Assembly (NCBI RefSeq): GCF_018531195.1
Contig: NZ_JAHDYS010000005.1
Coordinates: 62,001-126,000 of the forward strand
Reading direction: 5' to 3'
Length of the DNA: 64,000 bases
DNA from: Pelotalea chapellei
Lineage (GTDB): Bacteria > Desulfobacterota > Desulfuromonadia > Geobacterales > Pseudopelobacteraceae
In this document: in pieces, positions 47,577 to 55,492 of the stretch
How positions within the stretch are numbered: position 1 is the stretch's first letter
Layout of the letters: the number at the start of each line of letters is the position of its first letter
Made by a program: the position numbers and the translations under genes
The notes under the pieces: model-generated
Seen by the model: only the letters and a program-made list of their open reading frames with translations
Database searches by the model: none
Told to the model about the DNA's origin: nothing

Positions 47577-47954
47577 TTAATCACCCGGAAAAGCCATGGT
47601 GGTAATCAGAGCATTTTCAGCCTGCCGCGAATCCAGGCGTGTATGCTGAACCACGATCGGCACATTGGAATCGATTGTACAGGCATAATCGGTTTCCTTC
47701 GGAATCGGTGCAGGATCGTGCAGTTCATTGAGACGCTTGTGAAGGGTACGCCGCGCCGGTACTACCAGACGATACGGCCCCTGTGGTTCCCGGTTACTGA
47801 AATAAATGGTTATCTCCACATCCGCGTCGTGGTCTGTCATGTTTAGGATACACACGGTTTCATGACTGGTCATTTCCGGCGCTACTCCATGGCTCCAGCC
47901 TGGGATGTATCCTTCCGCAATGGCCCAATGCTTTTTACCGATATCTTTTTTCAT
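47577..47954 (-). CDS. Sensory-rhodopsin-transducer-like protein (ASRT family)
   Basis: 125 residues, starting with IGKKHWAIAEGYIPGWSHG and later EMTSHETVCILNMTD and VVQHTRLDSRQAENALITT, the hallmarks of the soluble Anabaena sensory rhodopsin transducer (PF07100). GGGAGG precedes the ATG. No rhodopsin gene is in this window. The family is a small all-beta tetramer whose Anabaena member binds sugars or DNA; here the gene leads a GH15 gene, so a sugar-linked role is plausible (inference). Confidence 0.9.
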   Translation of the reverse strand: MKKDIGKKHWAIAEGYIPGWSHGVAPEMTSHETVCILNMTDHDADVEITIYFSNREPQGPYRLVVPARRTLHKRLNELHDPAPIPKETDYACTIDSNVPIVVQHTRLDSRQAENALITTMAFPGD

Positions 47955-48092
47955 GCAGCACCTCCCGATTCGATATGTTTTGCATCAAATTTAAATAATA
48001 CAATTTGATTCAATATGAAGCATAAAGACATTATTTGTTGTAATTTGTTGTGTCTTTTTTCAAGTATCTCCGTGTTATGTTTCACCACTCAG

Positions 48093-49139
48093 TTACAGCC
48101 ATTTCTTAAGTTTCAACAGGAACTTCACTTTTCTGTATCGACGCATGAACGGCTCGTATCCGGCCCCTGCCGCCATGGCCAGCCCTGTGCCTGCAGCCGC
48201 CAGCATCAGCCATTTGTGTTTAACCAGCCACAGTTCCTGACTGGAAGCATGGGAACGGTTATCAAAAATGCCATGACTGCCGAAGTTGCCCTTTACCGTC
48301 TGCCAGAGATTGTCGGGACGGTCAGGTTCTACTGGTTCACCAGTCTGTTGGCCGCTGTATCCTTTGCGTGCCAGGTACCGGTCCAACAGCCCGGCAATGA
48401 ACTTGTTGCCCCACATTGCCTTCACGGTCGGCATACCGACATACATTTCCCGCCGCCGGTGCTGACTGGCCCAGACAATCGCATCAGCAGCTACTTCCGG
48501 CTGAAAGATTGGAGGAACAGGTTGTGGATGATTGGGAAGTCGGGATTTAACCCAGCTGAATTGGGGCGTATTCATGGCCGGTAGATGAACCATGGTGATA
48601 TGTACCTTGCTTCTGTCGTGGAGCAGTTCGCAGCGCAGAGAGTCGGTAAAACCGCGCACGGCATGTTTGGCACCGCAATAAGCTGACTGCAGCGGGATGC
48701 TCCGTTCTGCCAGGGCCGAGCCGACCTGGATAATACAGCCGCTGTTACGCGGCAACATGCGGCTGAGGGCGGAGCGGGTGCCATGAACCATTCCCAGATA
48801 GGTCACTTCCGTCACCCGCTTGAATTCATCCGCAGTCATTTCCATAAAGGTTGAAAAAACCGAACTCATCGCATTATTAATCCAGATCCCGATGGGGCCG
48901 AATCTCTCTTCCAGTTTCACGGCGGCGGTTTCCACCTCTTCGGCATTTGCTACATCTGCCACCAGTACGATTGCCTTTCCCCCCAGCTGCTCAACCTCTT
49001 CCCGGACCGTTTCCAGGCGTTCCCGGTCACGCGAAAGCAGTCCGATGTATGCTCCCTGCCGGGCGAAAGCCTGGGCCACAGCACGTCCTACTCCGGCTGA
49101 GGCGCCGGTAACCATTACCGTTGTTCCTGTTTTGGGCAT
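48093..49139 (-). CDS. Short-chain dehydrogenase with C-terminal membrane helix
   Basis: 348 residues: an SDR core with GASAGVGRA (12-20), Ser141, Tyr154 and Lys158 in QSAYCGAKHA, followed by an extension of about 100 residues that includes a membrane helix (about 312-330). GGAGG lies before the ATG. It is the last gene of the minus-strand metabolic run, 49 bases from the FAD/Fe-S gene. It oxidises or reduces an alcohol or carbonyl with NAD(P); substrate unknown. Confidence 0.87.
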   Translation of the reverse strand: MPKTGTTVMVTGASAGVGRAVAQAFARQGAYIGLLSRDRERLETVREEVEQLGGKAIVLVADVANAEEVETAAVKLEERFGPIGIWINNAMSSVFSTFMEMTADEFKRVTEVTYLGMVHGTRSALSRMLPRNSGCIIQVGSALAERSIPLQSAYCGAKHAVRGFTDSLRCELLHDRSKVHITMVHLPAMNTPQFSWVKSRLPNHPQPVPPIFQPEVAADAIVWASQHRRREMYVGMPTVKAMWGNKFIAGLLDRYLARKGYSGQQTGEPVEPDRPDNLWQTVKGNFGSHGIFDNRSHASSQELWLVKHKWLMLAAAGTGLAMAAGAGYEPFMRRYRKVKFLLKLKKWL

Positions 49140-49188
49140 TGTCACACCTCCTGTTGGGCGACGCATGCATCGGCCCTACATTCATTAC

Positions 49189-52134
49189 CTAGTGCCCTCC
49201 GCGCAATGCATATGCCAGCAGTTCCGCCGTATGCATTGCCTGTCTGCCTGTTCCACCCAGAATCTGGGTACGGCAGCTGAAACCATCCGCCACGACATAG
49301 CTGTCTTCACCGGCGGCTCGAACCGCTGGCAGAAGTGCCAATTCGCCTATTTTCATCGAGAGCTGGAACTTATCCTTTTCAAACCCGAAAGAGCCCGCCA
49401 TGCCACAGCAGCATTTTTGCGGCTCCTCCACTATCAGCCCCATTTTTGTCAGTACCGACCGGCCGGCGTTGACATCAAGCACCGCCTTCTGGTGACAGTG
49501 AGGCTGGAATATGACCCTGCCGGAAAGCTTGGGCGGGTCGAGCCGTTCTCGTTCCATGAACTCACTCAGCAGAAAGGTCAGTCGGGTCAGACGTTGCCCG
49601 TCCAGGTGCTGGGGAGCAAGTTCAGGAAGTTCCTCGCGAAAGAGTGCAGCCGTACTTGGTTCCAGAATGATGACAGGTATTCCCTGGCGCACTGTTGCGG
49701 ACAGCGCATCGATGATCCTCATCATCTGTTTTTTGGCATAGGTGATCATGCCGTAATCCAGGGGAGGGCGGGCTGCAGGGGGACGCTGTGGAAGGATCTC
49801 CACCTCGTATCCATAGTGGATCAGAACCTCATGTGCGGCTTTAAGAGTTTCGGGGAAGAAACAGTCATTAAAGGTGTCCGTGTACAGCAGTACCCGTGAA
49901 CCTGATTCGATCGGCTTGTGGTATCGGTGGTACCATTCGGTGAATGTTTCCGTACTGTATTTAGGCAGCGTGCGTTCAGGTGCGATGCCAGCCAACATCT
50001 TGCTGATATTGGCCAGCACCGGAGCATGCAGCATGAAATTAGCCAGCCGAGGCATGAAAGAGCCAAGCCTGCTCCACAGGCCTATCAGGCCCATGGAATA
50101 GGCAGGCATTGGCCGCAGCCTGTGGTGATAGTAATGTGAAAGAAATTCAGCGCGGTAGGTGGCCATGTCAACATTGACCGGACAATCAACCTTGCATGCC
50201 TTGCAAGAGAGGCACAGGTCCAGCGCCTCCCGTACTTCTCCGCTGCGCCAGCCATCTTTCAGAAAGTCTCTCCTGAACATCTCGAAAAGGGCATGGGCAC
50301 GGCCCCGGGTTGTATGCTTTTCTTCCCTGGTGACAAGGAAACTGGGGCACATGAAGGTGTCGTGAGTCCTGCGGCAACTGCCGACCCCAACGCAGCGAAG
50401 GGTTGCCCGGGAGAAGCTTCCCTCATCATCGGGAAAATGGAAATGGGTTTCCGGCTGCCAGGGGTTGTACTCCACACCGAGGCGCAGGTTCTGGTCAGGA
50501 ATGTAGGGCAGCACCACTTTGCCGGGATTCATTTTCCAATCCGGGTCCCACAAGGATTTGAAGCGCCGGAAAGCTTCCATAAGTTCCGGACCGTACATCC
50601 GATCGAGAAAAACCGCCTTTGATTGTCCATCGCCATGTTCTGCCGAAAACGACCCGCCATACTTCACCACCAGATCAGCGGCTTTGTCGATAAAGGCCAT
50701 GAAATTGCGGACACCATCATGGGAAAAAAGATCAAAGGATATGCGACAGTGGATGCATCCGTCACCAAAGTGGCCGTACAGTGATGCTATCAGGCCGTGT
50801 GCGTCCAGCAGCGCCTTGAAATCACGCAGGTAAGCGCCGATCTGTGCCGGTGCCACGGCCGCGTCTTCCCAACCGGGCCAGCTCAGCGGCATGCCCGGCA
50901 CATTCGCGGTTGCTCCCAGTCCCGATTCCCGAATTTGCCAGATCTTTTTTTCTTCCTGTTCGTCAGTAAACAACTTCATTGAAGGTGGCTGGGAAAAACG
51001 GCTAATTGCGTCCATGGCCCGGCGTGCCTTGTCATCTGCCTCCTGCTTGGATTCACCGCCAAACTCAGCCAGCAGCCAGCCATTACCTTCCGGCAGCAGC
51101 GTCAGGTTCTCGGGATGCAGTCCTTTCTTTTTAGCAAATGCGATCAGAAGGTCATCCAGTCCTTCCAAACCGACGGGACCAAAAGCCAGTATTTCCGGCA
51201 CATGGTCACCGGCCGTGAAAACATCCGGATATCCCAGCAGCAGTAATGAGCGGGCAGGGGGGCTATGTACAAGACGTACTTTCGCCTCCAATACGGTCAC
51301 ACAGGTGCTCTCCGTGCCTACCAGGGCGCCTGCGACATTAAAACCGTTTTCCGGGAGCAACTGGTCCAGGTTGAAGCCTGAAATACGCCTGGGAATCTGG
51401 GGGTAGCGCTCACGGATCAGCTCTGCGTACTGATCGCGCAGCTCGCGTAGCCCCTTGTATATTCCTCCGACTCTGCCACCACCGGCGATGAGCCTGTTCA
51501 GCTCCTCTTCCGATGTCTGGCCGACACGCATGCGTATGCCGTCATAGGTGACAACATCCAGCTCAAGAATATTATCCACCGTTTTTCCAGCCATTATCGA
51601 GTGGATGCCGCAAGAATTGTTGCCGATCATTCCGCCGAGGGTATTGTGGTCATGGGTGGCCGGGTCGGGGCCGAAGGTGAGATGTCCTTCTTCCGCCCTG
51701 TCCCGGAGATGATCGAGAATTGTGCCGGGCTGCACCCGGGCGGTCTTTGCATCAAAATTAATTTCCAGGATATTGTTGAGGTACTTGGAATGGTCGATAA
51801 CTACGGCGGTGTTGCAAGTCTGGCCGCACAGTCCGGTTCCTCCTCCACGGGAGACAATCGGTACGCCATGGCGATGGCATATCTCGATAGTTTTGATGAC
51901 CGCTGCAGTGGTTTTGGGGAGCACCACTCCAACCGGTACCTGGCGGTAGTTGGAGGCATCGGTGGCATACAGGGCACGACTGCCTGTATCGAAACGTACT
52001 TCCCCATCAACCTCGTTACCCAGGTCCGTTTCCAGGGCATCCGGGACCTGTAAATCTGGGACTGGGAATTTGGGACCTGAAAAACCTTTTCCCGGTACCC
52101 GGTCCCCGCCTTTCCCGACCCCGGTCACTATCAC
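49189..52134 (-). CDS. YdiJ-like FAD/iron-sulfur 2-hydroxyacid dehydrogenase
   Basis: A 981-residue fusion of an FAD-binding oxidase and a GlpC-like Fe-S part. The FAD loop is IVSRGGGTGLCGQTCN, the lower half holds the clusters at GVGSCRRTHDTFMC and CLSCKACKVDCP, and the C-terminus has a CCG domain (CCCGMAGSFG). The layout fits E. coli YdiJ (D-2-hydroxyglutarate dehydrogenase) and bacterial D-lactate dehydrogenases. The GTG start overlaps the enolase-family stop by GTGA. The first 35 residues, full of Gly and Pro, are atypical. Confidence 0.88.
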   Translation of the reverse strand: MIVTGVGKGGDRVPGKGFSGPKFPVPDLQVPDALETDLGNEVDGEVRFDTGSRALYATDASNYRQVPVGVVLPKTTAAVIKTIEICHRHGVPIVSRGGGTGLCGQTCNTAVVIDHSKYLNNILEINFDAKTARVQPGTILDHLRDRAEEGHLTFGPDPATHDHNTLGGMIGNNSCGIHSIMAGKTVDNILELDVVTYDGIRMRVGQTSEEELNRLIAGGGRVGGIYKGLRELRDQYAELIRERYPQIPRRISGFNLDQLLPENGFNVAGALVGTESTCVTVLEAKVRLVHSPPARSLLLLGYPDVFTAGDHVPEILAFGPVGLEGLDDLLIAFAKKKGLHPENLTLLPEGNGWLLAEFGGESKQEADDKARRAMDAISRFSQPPSMKLFTDEQEEKKIWQIRESGLGATANVPGMPLSWPGWEDAAVAPAQIGAYLRDFKALLDAHGLIASLYGHFGDGCIHCRISFDLFSHDGVRNFMAFIDKAADLVVKYGGSFSAEHGDGQSKAVFLDRMYGPELMEAFRRFKSLWDPDWKMNPGKVVLPYIPDQNLRLGVEYNPWQPETHFHFPDDEGSFSRATLRCVGVGSCRRTHDTFMCPSFLVTREEKHTTRGRAHALFEMFRRDFLKDGWRSGEVREALDLCLSCKACKVDCPVNVDMATYRAEFLSHYYHHRLRPMPAYSMGLIGLWSRLGSFMPRLANFMLHAPVLANISKMLAGIAPERTLPKYSTETFTEWYHRYHKPIESGSRVLLYTDTFNDCFFPETLKAAHEVLIHYGYEVEILPQRPPAARPPLDYGMITYAKKQMMRIIDALSATVRQGIPVIILEPSTAALFREELPELAPQHLDGQRLTRLTFLLSEFMERERLDPPKLSGRVIFQPHCHQKAVLDVNAGRSVLTKMGLIVEEPQKCCCGMAGSFGFEKDKFQLSMKIGELALLPAVRAAGEDSYVVADGFSCRTQILGGTGRQAMHTAELLAYALRGGH

Positions 52135-53219
52135 AGCTCGTACCTCCGTGATTCCTCCTCCCGCAGTCCCAGTCCCATTCCCCGACGGCTACGGTCCGGA
52201 AGCAAGTTTCCACCAACCGGCTCCGGTACACCTTCAAACAGCATCTGCTCTATCCTTGCATGATCGTGGAAGTATTCCAGGTGCCGTACCGGTTCGGCCG
52301 AGCAGCAGGGATGAACATGCAGGGCAGGTGCGCAGTGGGAGGAAAGGGGTAAATGGTAAGCCTCACAAAGTACAGCTGCCTTGAGGAATCCGGTAATGCC
52401 GCATCGGCTGGCATCTGCCTGGAGCACATCTACACAACCATCATGCAGCATTTGCTGGAAATATCCGGTTGTGAATCCATATTCCCCTGCAGCTATTTCC
52501 ATTCCGCAGGGTGCTCGATCCCGTAGCTGCCGCAATCCCTGCCGATCATGGTGCACCACCGGTTCCTCGAACCAGGTCACACCCTGCTCAGCAAATGTAT
52601 TGGCCAGATGTAAGGCCTGTTTGCGGCCATAGGCTCCATTGGCATCCACGAACAGCTCCGCAGAACTGCCGATTGCTTCCCTGGCATAGCGCACACGTTC
52701 CGCATCCTGTCCGGGATCTGAGCCTGTTTTCATTTTCACCCGCGGAATCCCCTCGGTGACCCATCCGGCCAATTGCTGCTGCAACTGCGGAATGCTGTAG
52801 GTGGTGAATCCGCCGCTGCCATAGATCGGTACCCGGTCCCGGAAATTTCCGATCAAGTCCACCAGAGGCAGATCGAGCAGGCGCGCTTTCAAGTCCCATA
52901 AAGCGACATCAATGGCGGATACTGCCAGCATGCCGATACCTGCTTCTCCAAGATTGCGCAGACTGCCCAGCATGGCGTCCCAGCAGGCAGGAATGTCACA
53001 TGGATTCCTGCCGATGATCAGATCAGCCAGCTTATCCTTGGTCAGGCAGGCCGCAGAGGTGTCTGCATAGGTATACCCCAGGCCTGTGACTCCCTCGCTT
53101 TTCAGCTGTACCACCACCATAGTGGTGGCATCCCACCGGAACGTACCGTCTGCTTCCGGTTGATCGGTCGGAATCCGAAATGCTCTGGCCTCGACACGCT
53201 CGATGGTTGGCTCTTTCAT
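52131..53219 (-). CDS. Mandelate-racemase-family enzyme (enolase superfamily)
   Basis: 362 residues, starting at ATG 53219 after AGAAGG. All enolase-superfamily residues of the mandelate racemase subgroup are visible: Lys162 and Lys164 (VKMKTG), metal ligands Asp192 (FVDANGAY), Glu218 (WFEEPV) and Glu246 (AAGEYG), plus the Asp269/His295 pair. It would abstract a proton next to a carboxylate and either racemise or dehydrate, e.g. a sugar acid. It is coupled to the FAD/Fe-S dehydrogenase, which suggests the pair feeds a hydroxy acid into the respiratory chain (inference). Confidence 0.88.
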   Translation of the reverse strand: MKEPTIERVEARAFRIPTDQPEADGTFRWDATTMVVVQLKSEGVTGLGYTYADTSAACLTKDKLADLIIGRNPCDIPACWDAMLGSLRNLGEAGIGMLAVSAIDVALWDLKARLLDLPLVDLIGNFRDRVPIYGSGGFTTYSIPQLQQQLAGWVTEGIPRVKMKTGSDPGQDAERVRYAREAIGSSAELFVDANGAYGRKQALHLANTFAEQGVTWFEEPVVHHDRQGLRQLRDRAPCGMEIAAGEYGFTTGYFQQMLHDGCVDVLQADASRCGITGFLKAAVLCEAYHLPLSSHCAPALHVHPCCSAEPVRHLEYFHDHARIEQMLFEGVPEPVGGNLLPDRSRRGMGLGLREEESRRYEL

Positions 53220-53242
53220 ATTTTTCCTTCTCTTGCAATTGG

Positions 53243-53357
53243 TCCCCTCTCCCTGAGGGAAAGGGATGGGTGAGGGGGGAAACGTATGCTGTTGCCCCCT
53301 CATCCGGCCTTCGGCCACCTTCTCCTTTAGGCCCTTTGGGTCATAAGGGAGAAGGGT
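53243..53357. repeat. Intergenic G/C-run repeat, copy 1
   Basis: Made of CCCTCTCCC/GGGAGAGGG-type palindromes. The 22-mer at 53321-53342 (TCTCCTTTAGGCCCTTTGGG plus TC) recurs with one mismatch at 62050-62071. Located between the thiamine enzyme and the enolase-family gene; it may act as a processing or termination site. Confidence 0.6.
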
Positions 53358-55151
53358 CTACCGGTCCCCGCTTTTGTTCAGCAGGGCTGACATCACCTGC
53401 TTTGCCGATTGCCGCACTACCCCCGCACGATTGGGGTCCCCTTTGAAGAGTGAGAACATGAAGCTCTTGGCTTGATCGAAAGTTATGTGCGGAGGAAGAG
53501 GGGGCACGTCCGGATCGCAGTGGGCATCTATTACAACCGGGCGTTTGGCGCTGAGAGCCTGGCTCCACACAACGCCGATCTGTTCGGGCCTTTCCAGTTC
53601 GATCCCTTCCAACCCGAGCATGTCCGCATAGCGTGCATAAGGGAACTGCGGCAGGTCCTGGGATCCGGTAAATTTTGGATCTCCGCTCATGACGCGTTGT
53701 TCCCAGGTGACCATGTTGAGATCAAGGTTGTTGAGTACTAGAATAACCAGAGATGGATTGCTCCAGTTTTTCCAGTACTTGGAAATTGTGATCAGGCCGT
53801 TGACTCCAAGCATCTGCATAGCGCCATCCCCTACCATGGCAATTACCGGACGGTCGGGATAATTCATTTTTGCTGAAATGGCGTAGGGAACACCGGGGCA
53901 CATGGTGGCCAATCCCCCTGACAGTGAAGCCATCATGCCGGTTCTTATCTTGAGATCTCTTGCGAACCAGCTTGCGGCAGAGCCTGAGTCGCAGGTCAGG
54001 ATGCAGCGGTCCGGAAGTCGGGGAGAGAGTTCCCAGAACAGGCGTTGGGGATTGATCGGGTTAGCGCCTGCCATGGCCCGTGCTTCAGTTTTTTGCCACC
54101 ATTCCGCAACATTGTTCTCAATGGTATCCCGCCATTGGCGATCTTTCCTGCGTGCCAGCAGGGGAGCCAGAGCCCGGAGTGTCAACCGGCTGTCTCCCTG
54201 AAGGTTGACCTCCATGGGATAGCGCAGGCTCAGCATGCGCGGATTGATATCTATTTGTACTCCTCGCGCCTGTCCCTCTTTGGGGAGAAATTCACAATAG
54301 GGAAACCCGCTGCCGATCATGAGCAGCGTATCGCAGTCATTCATCATGTCCCAGCTCGGTTTGGTACCAAGTAATCCGATGGACCCGGTCACGAACGGCA
54401 GACTATCGGGCAGTGCGGCCTTGCCGAGCAAGGCCTTTGCAACGCCTGCGCCCAGCCGTTCCGCAACTTCGACAATCTCTTCAGCGGCCCCGAGGGCACC
54501 GGCTCCCACCAGCATGGCGACTTTCTTACCTGCGTTAAGCAGATCTGCAGCCCGGGCAAGGTCAGGTTTACGCGGAATTACCTCCGGAGTGCTAAAGCCA
54601 ATTCCGGTGAAGGTGTTACCATGCTTGCGATCCGGTGAGGGGACCGCATCTTCCTCCTGGATATCATTGGGCAGAATCACGCAGGTAACGGTACGTTCGG
54701 CCACGGCAATCCTGATGGCACGGTCAATGAGGTGCCTCACCTGGGTTGGGTTGCTGGCCATATGTACATAGTGTGCGGCCACATCCTTGAAGAGTGATAT
54801 CAGATCCACTTCCTGCTGATAGTCCGCTCCCAGGGCGCTGGTGGCCTGCTGTCCGACAATTGCCACGACCGGCTGGTGATCCAGCTTCGCATCATAGAGG
54901 CCGTTCAGCAGATGGATCGCCCCTGGTCCTGAGGTTGCGATGCAGACTCCAACAGTCCCGGTAAATTTTGCGTGGGCACAGGCCATGAAAGCTGCCTCTT
55001 CTTCGTGGCGTGCCTGGATGAATTCCACCTTCTCCCTTTCCCGACCGAGGGCCCCCATGACGCCATTTATTCCGTCTCCCGGATATCCATATACCCGGCG
55101 CACTCCCCAGTCATAGAGTCGCTGCACCAGGTAATCGCCTGTCGTGGCCAT
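53358..55151 (-). CDS. Thiamine-diphosphate enzyme (pyruvate oxidase/acetolactate synthase-like)
   Basis: 597 residues with the three-domain fold. Glu50 in HEEEAAF activates thiamine; the GDGAMQMLGVNGLITI and NNLDLNMV region binds diphosphate and metal. Overall it is closer to the POXB/quinone-dependent pyruvate oxidase group than to acetohydroxyacid synthase, but a C-terminal membrane-binding tail is not obvious. AAGGAG precedes ATG 55151. Upstream gene of the minus-strand metabolic run; it probably makes acetate or acetolactate from pyruvate, or acts on a related 2-oxoacid. Confidence 0.87.
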   Translation of the reverse strand: MATTGDYLVQRLYDWGVRRVYGYPGDGINGVMGALGREREKVEFIQARHEEEAAFMACAHAKFTGTVGVCIATSGPGAIHLLNGLYDAKLDHQPVVAIVGQQATSALGADYQQEVDLISLFKDVAAHYVHMASNPTQVRHLIDRAIRIAVAERTVTCVILPNDIQEEDAVPSPDRKHGNTFTGIGFSTPEVIPRKPDLARAADLLNAGKKVAMLVGAGALGAAEEIVEVAERLGAGVAKALLGKAALPDSLPFVTGSIGLLGTKPSWDMMNDCDTLLMIGSGFPYCEFLPKEGQARGVQIDINPRMLSLRYPMEVNLQGDSRLTLRALAPLLARRKDRQWRDTIENNVAEWWQKTEARAMAGANPINPQRLFWELSPRLPDRCILTCDSGSAASWFARDLKIRTGMMASLSGGLATMCPGVPYAISAKMNYPDRPVIAMVGDGAMQMLGVNGLITISKYWKNWSNPSLVILVLNNLDLNMVTWEQRVMSGDPKFTGSQDLPQFPYARYADMLGLEGIELERPEQIGVVWSQALSAKRPVVIDAHCDPDVPPLPPHITFDQAKSFMFSLFKGDPNRAGVVRQSAKQVMSALLNKSGDR

Positions 55152-55492
55152 GGTTTTCTCCTTGTTTTGCCGGTTTTTCCCAAACCTCTGCTTTTTAACT
55201 TCAAGTCTAAGTCCACCTGGCACCTTGTCAATCTGGCGCCTCCTAGTGACTTGTGTTGCGGTTTCTCAAAAGTGATTCTTCTTTTAAAGAATTGCTTCTC
55301 TTAGCGTCTTTGCGACTTCGCGTGAGGGAAGGTTTTCAACTGCTCTCTCGCTCGCTTCGCTTAAGTCGCCAAGGCGCAGAGAAAACCGACTTCTAGGCGA
55401 CTGTCGGGCATGGGGCTAATGTTGACAAGCACCGGTTACTTGATAAGACTTTTATAAGCTTGCGATCTATGGTGTTGCCCGAGGATCTGTTG
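55152..55492. other. Divergent gap with a hairpin-like repeat
   Basis: Holds the divergent promoters of the thiamine enzyme and the respiratory operon, but no strong box is evident. At 55296-55318 and 55363-55383 lies an imperfect inverted repeat (CTTAGCGTCTTTGCGACTT against AAGTCGCCAAGGCGCAG), of the kind scattered in many genomes. No gene is supported. Confidence 0.5.

Noticed and set aside
53180-53446. An 88-residue frame across the intergenic repeat
   Set aside because: It is a shadow of the repeat and of the minus-strand genes.
55230-55250. Third copy of the CTCCTAGTG element end
   Set aside because: Only nine bases match, which can occur by chance.
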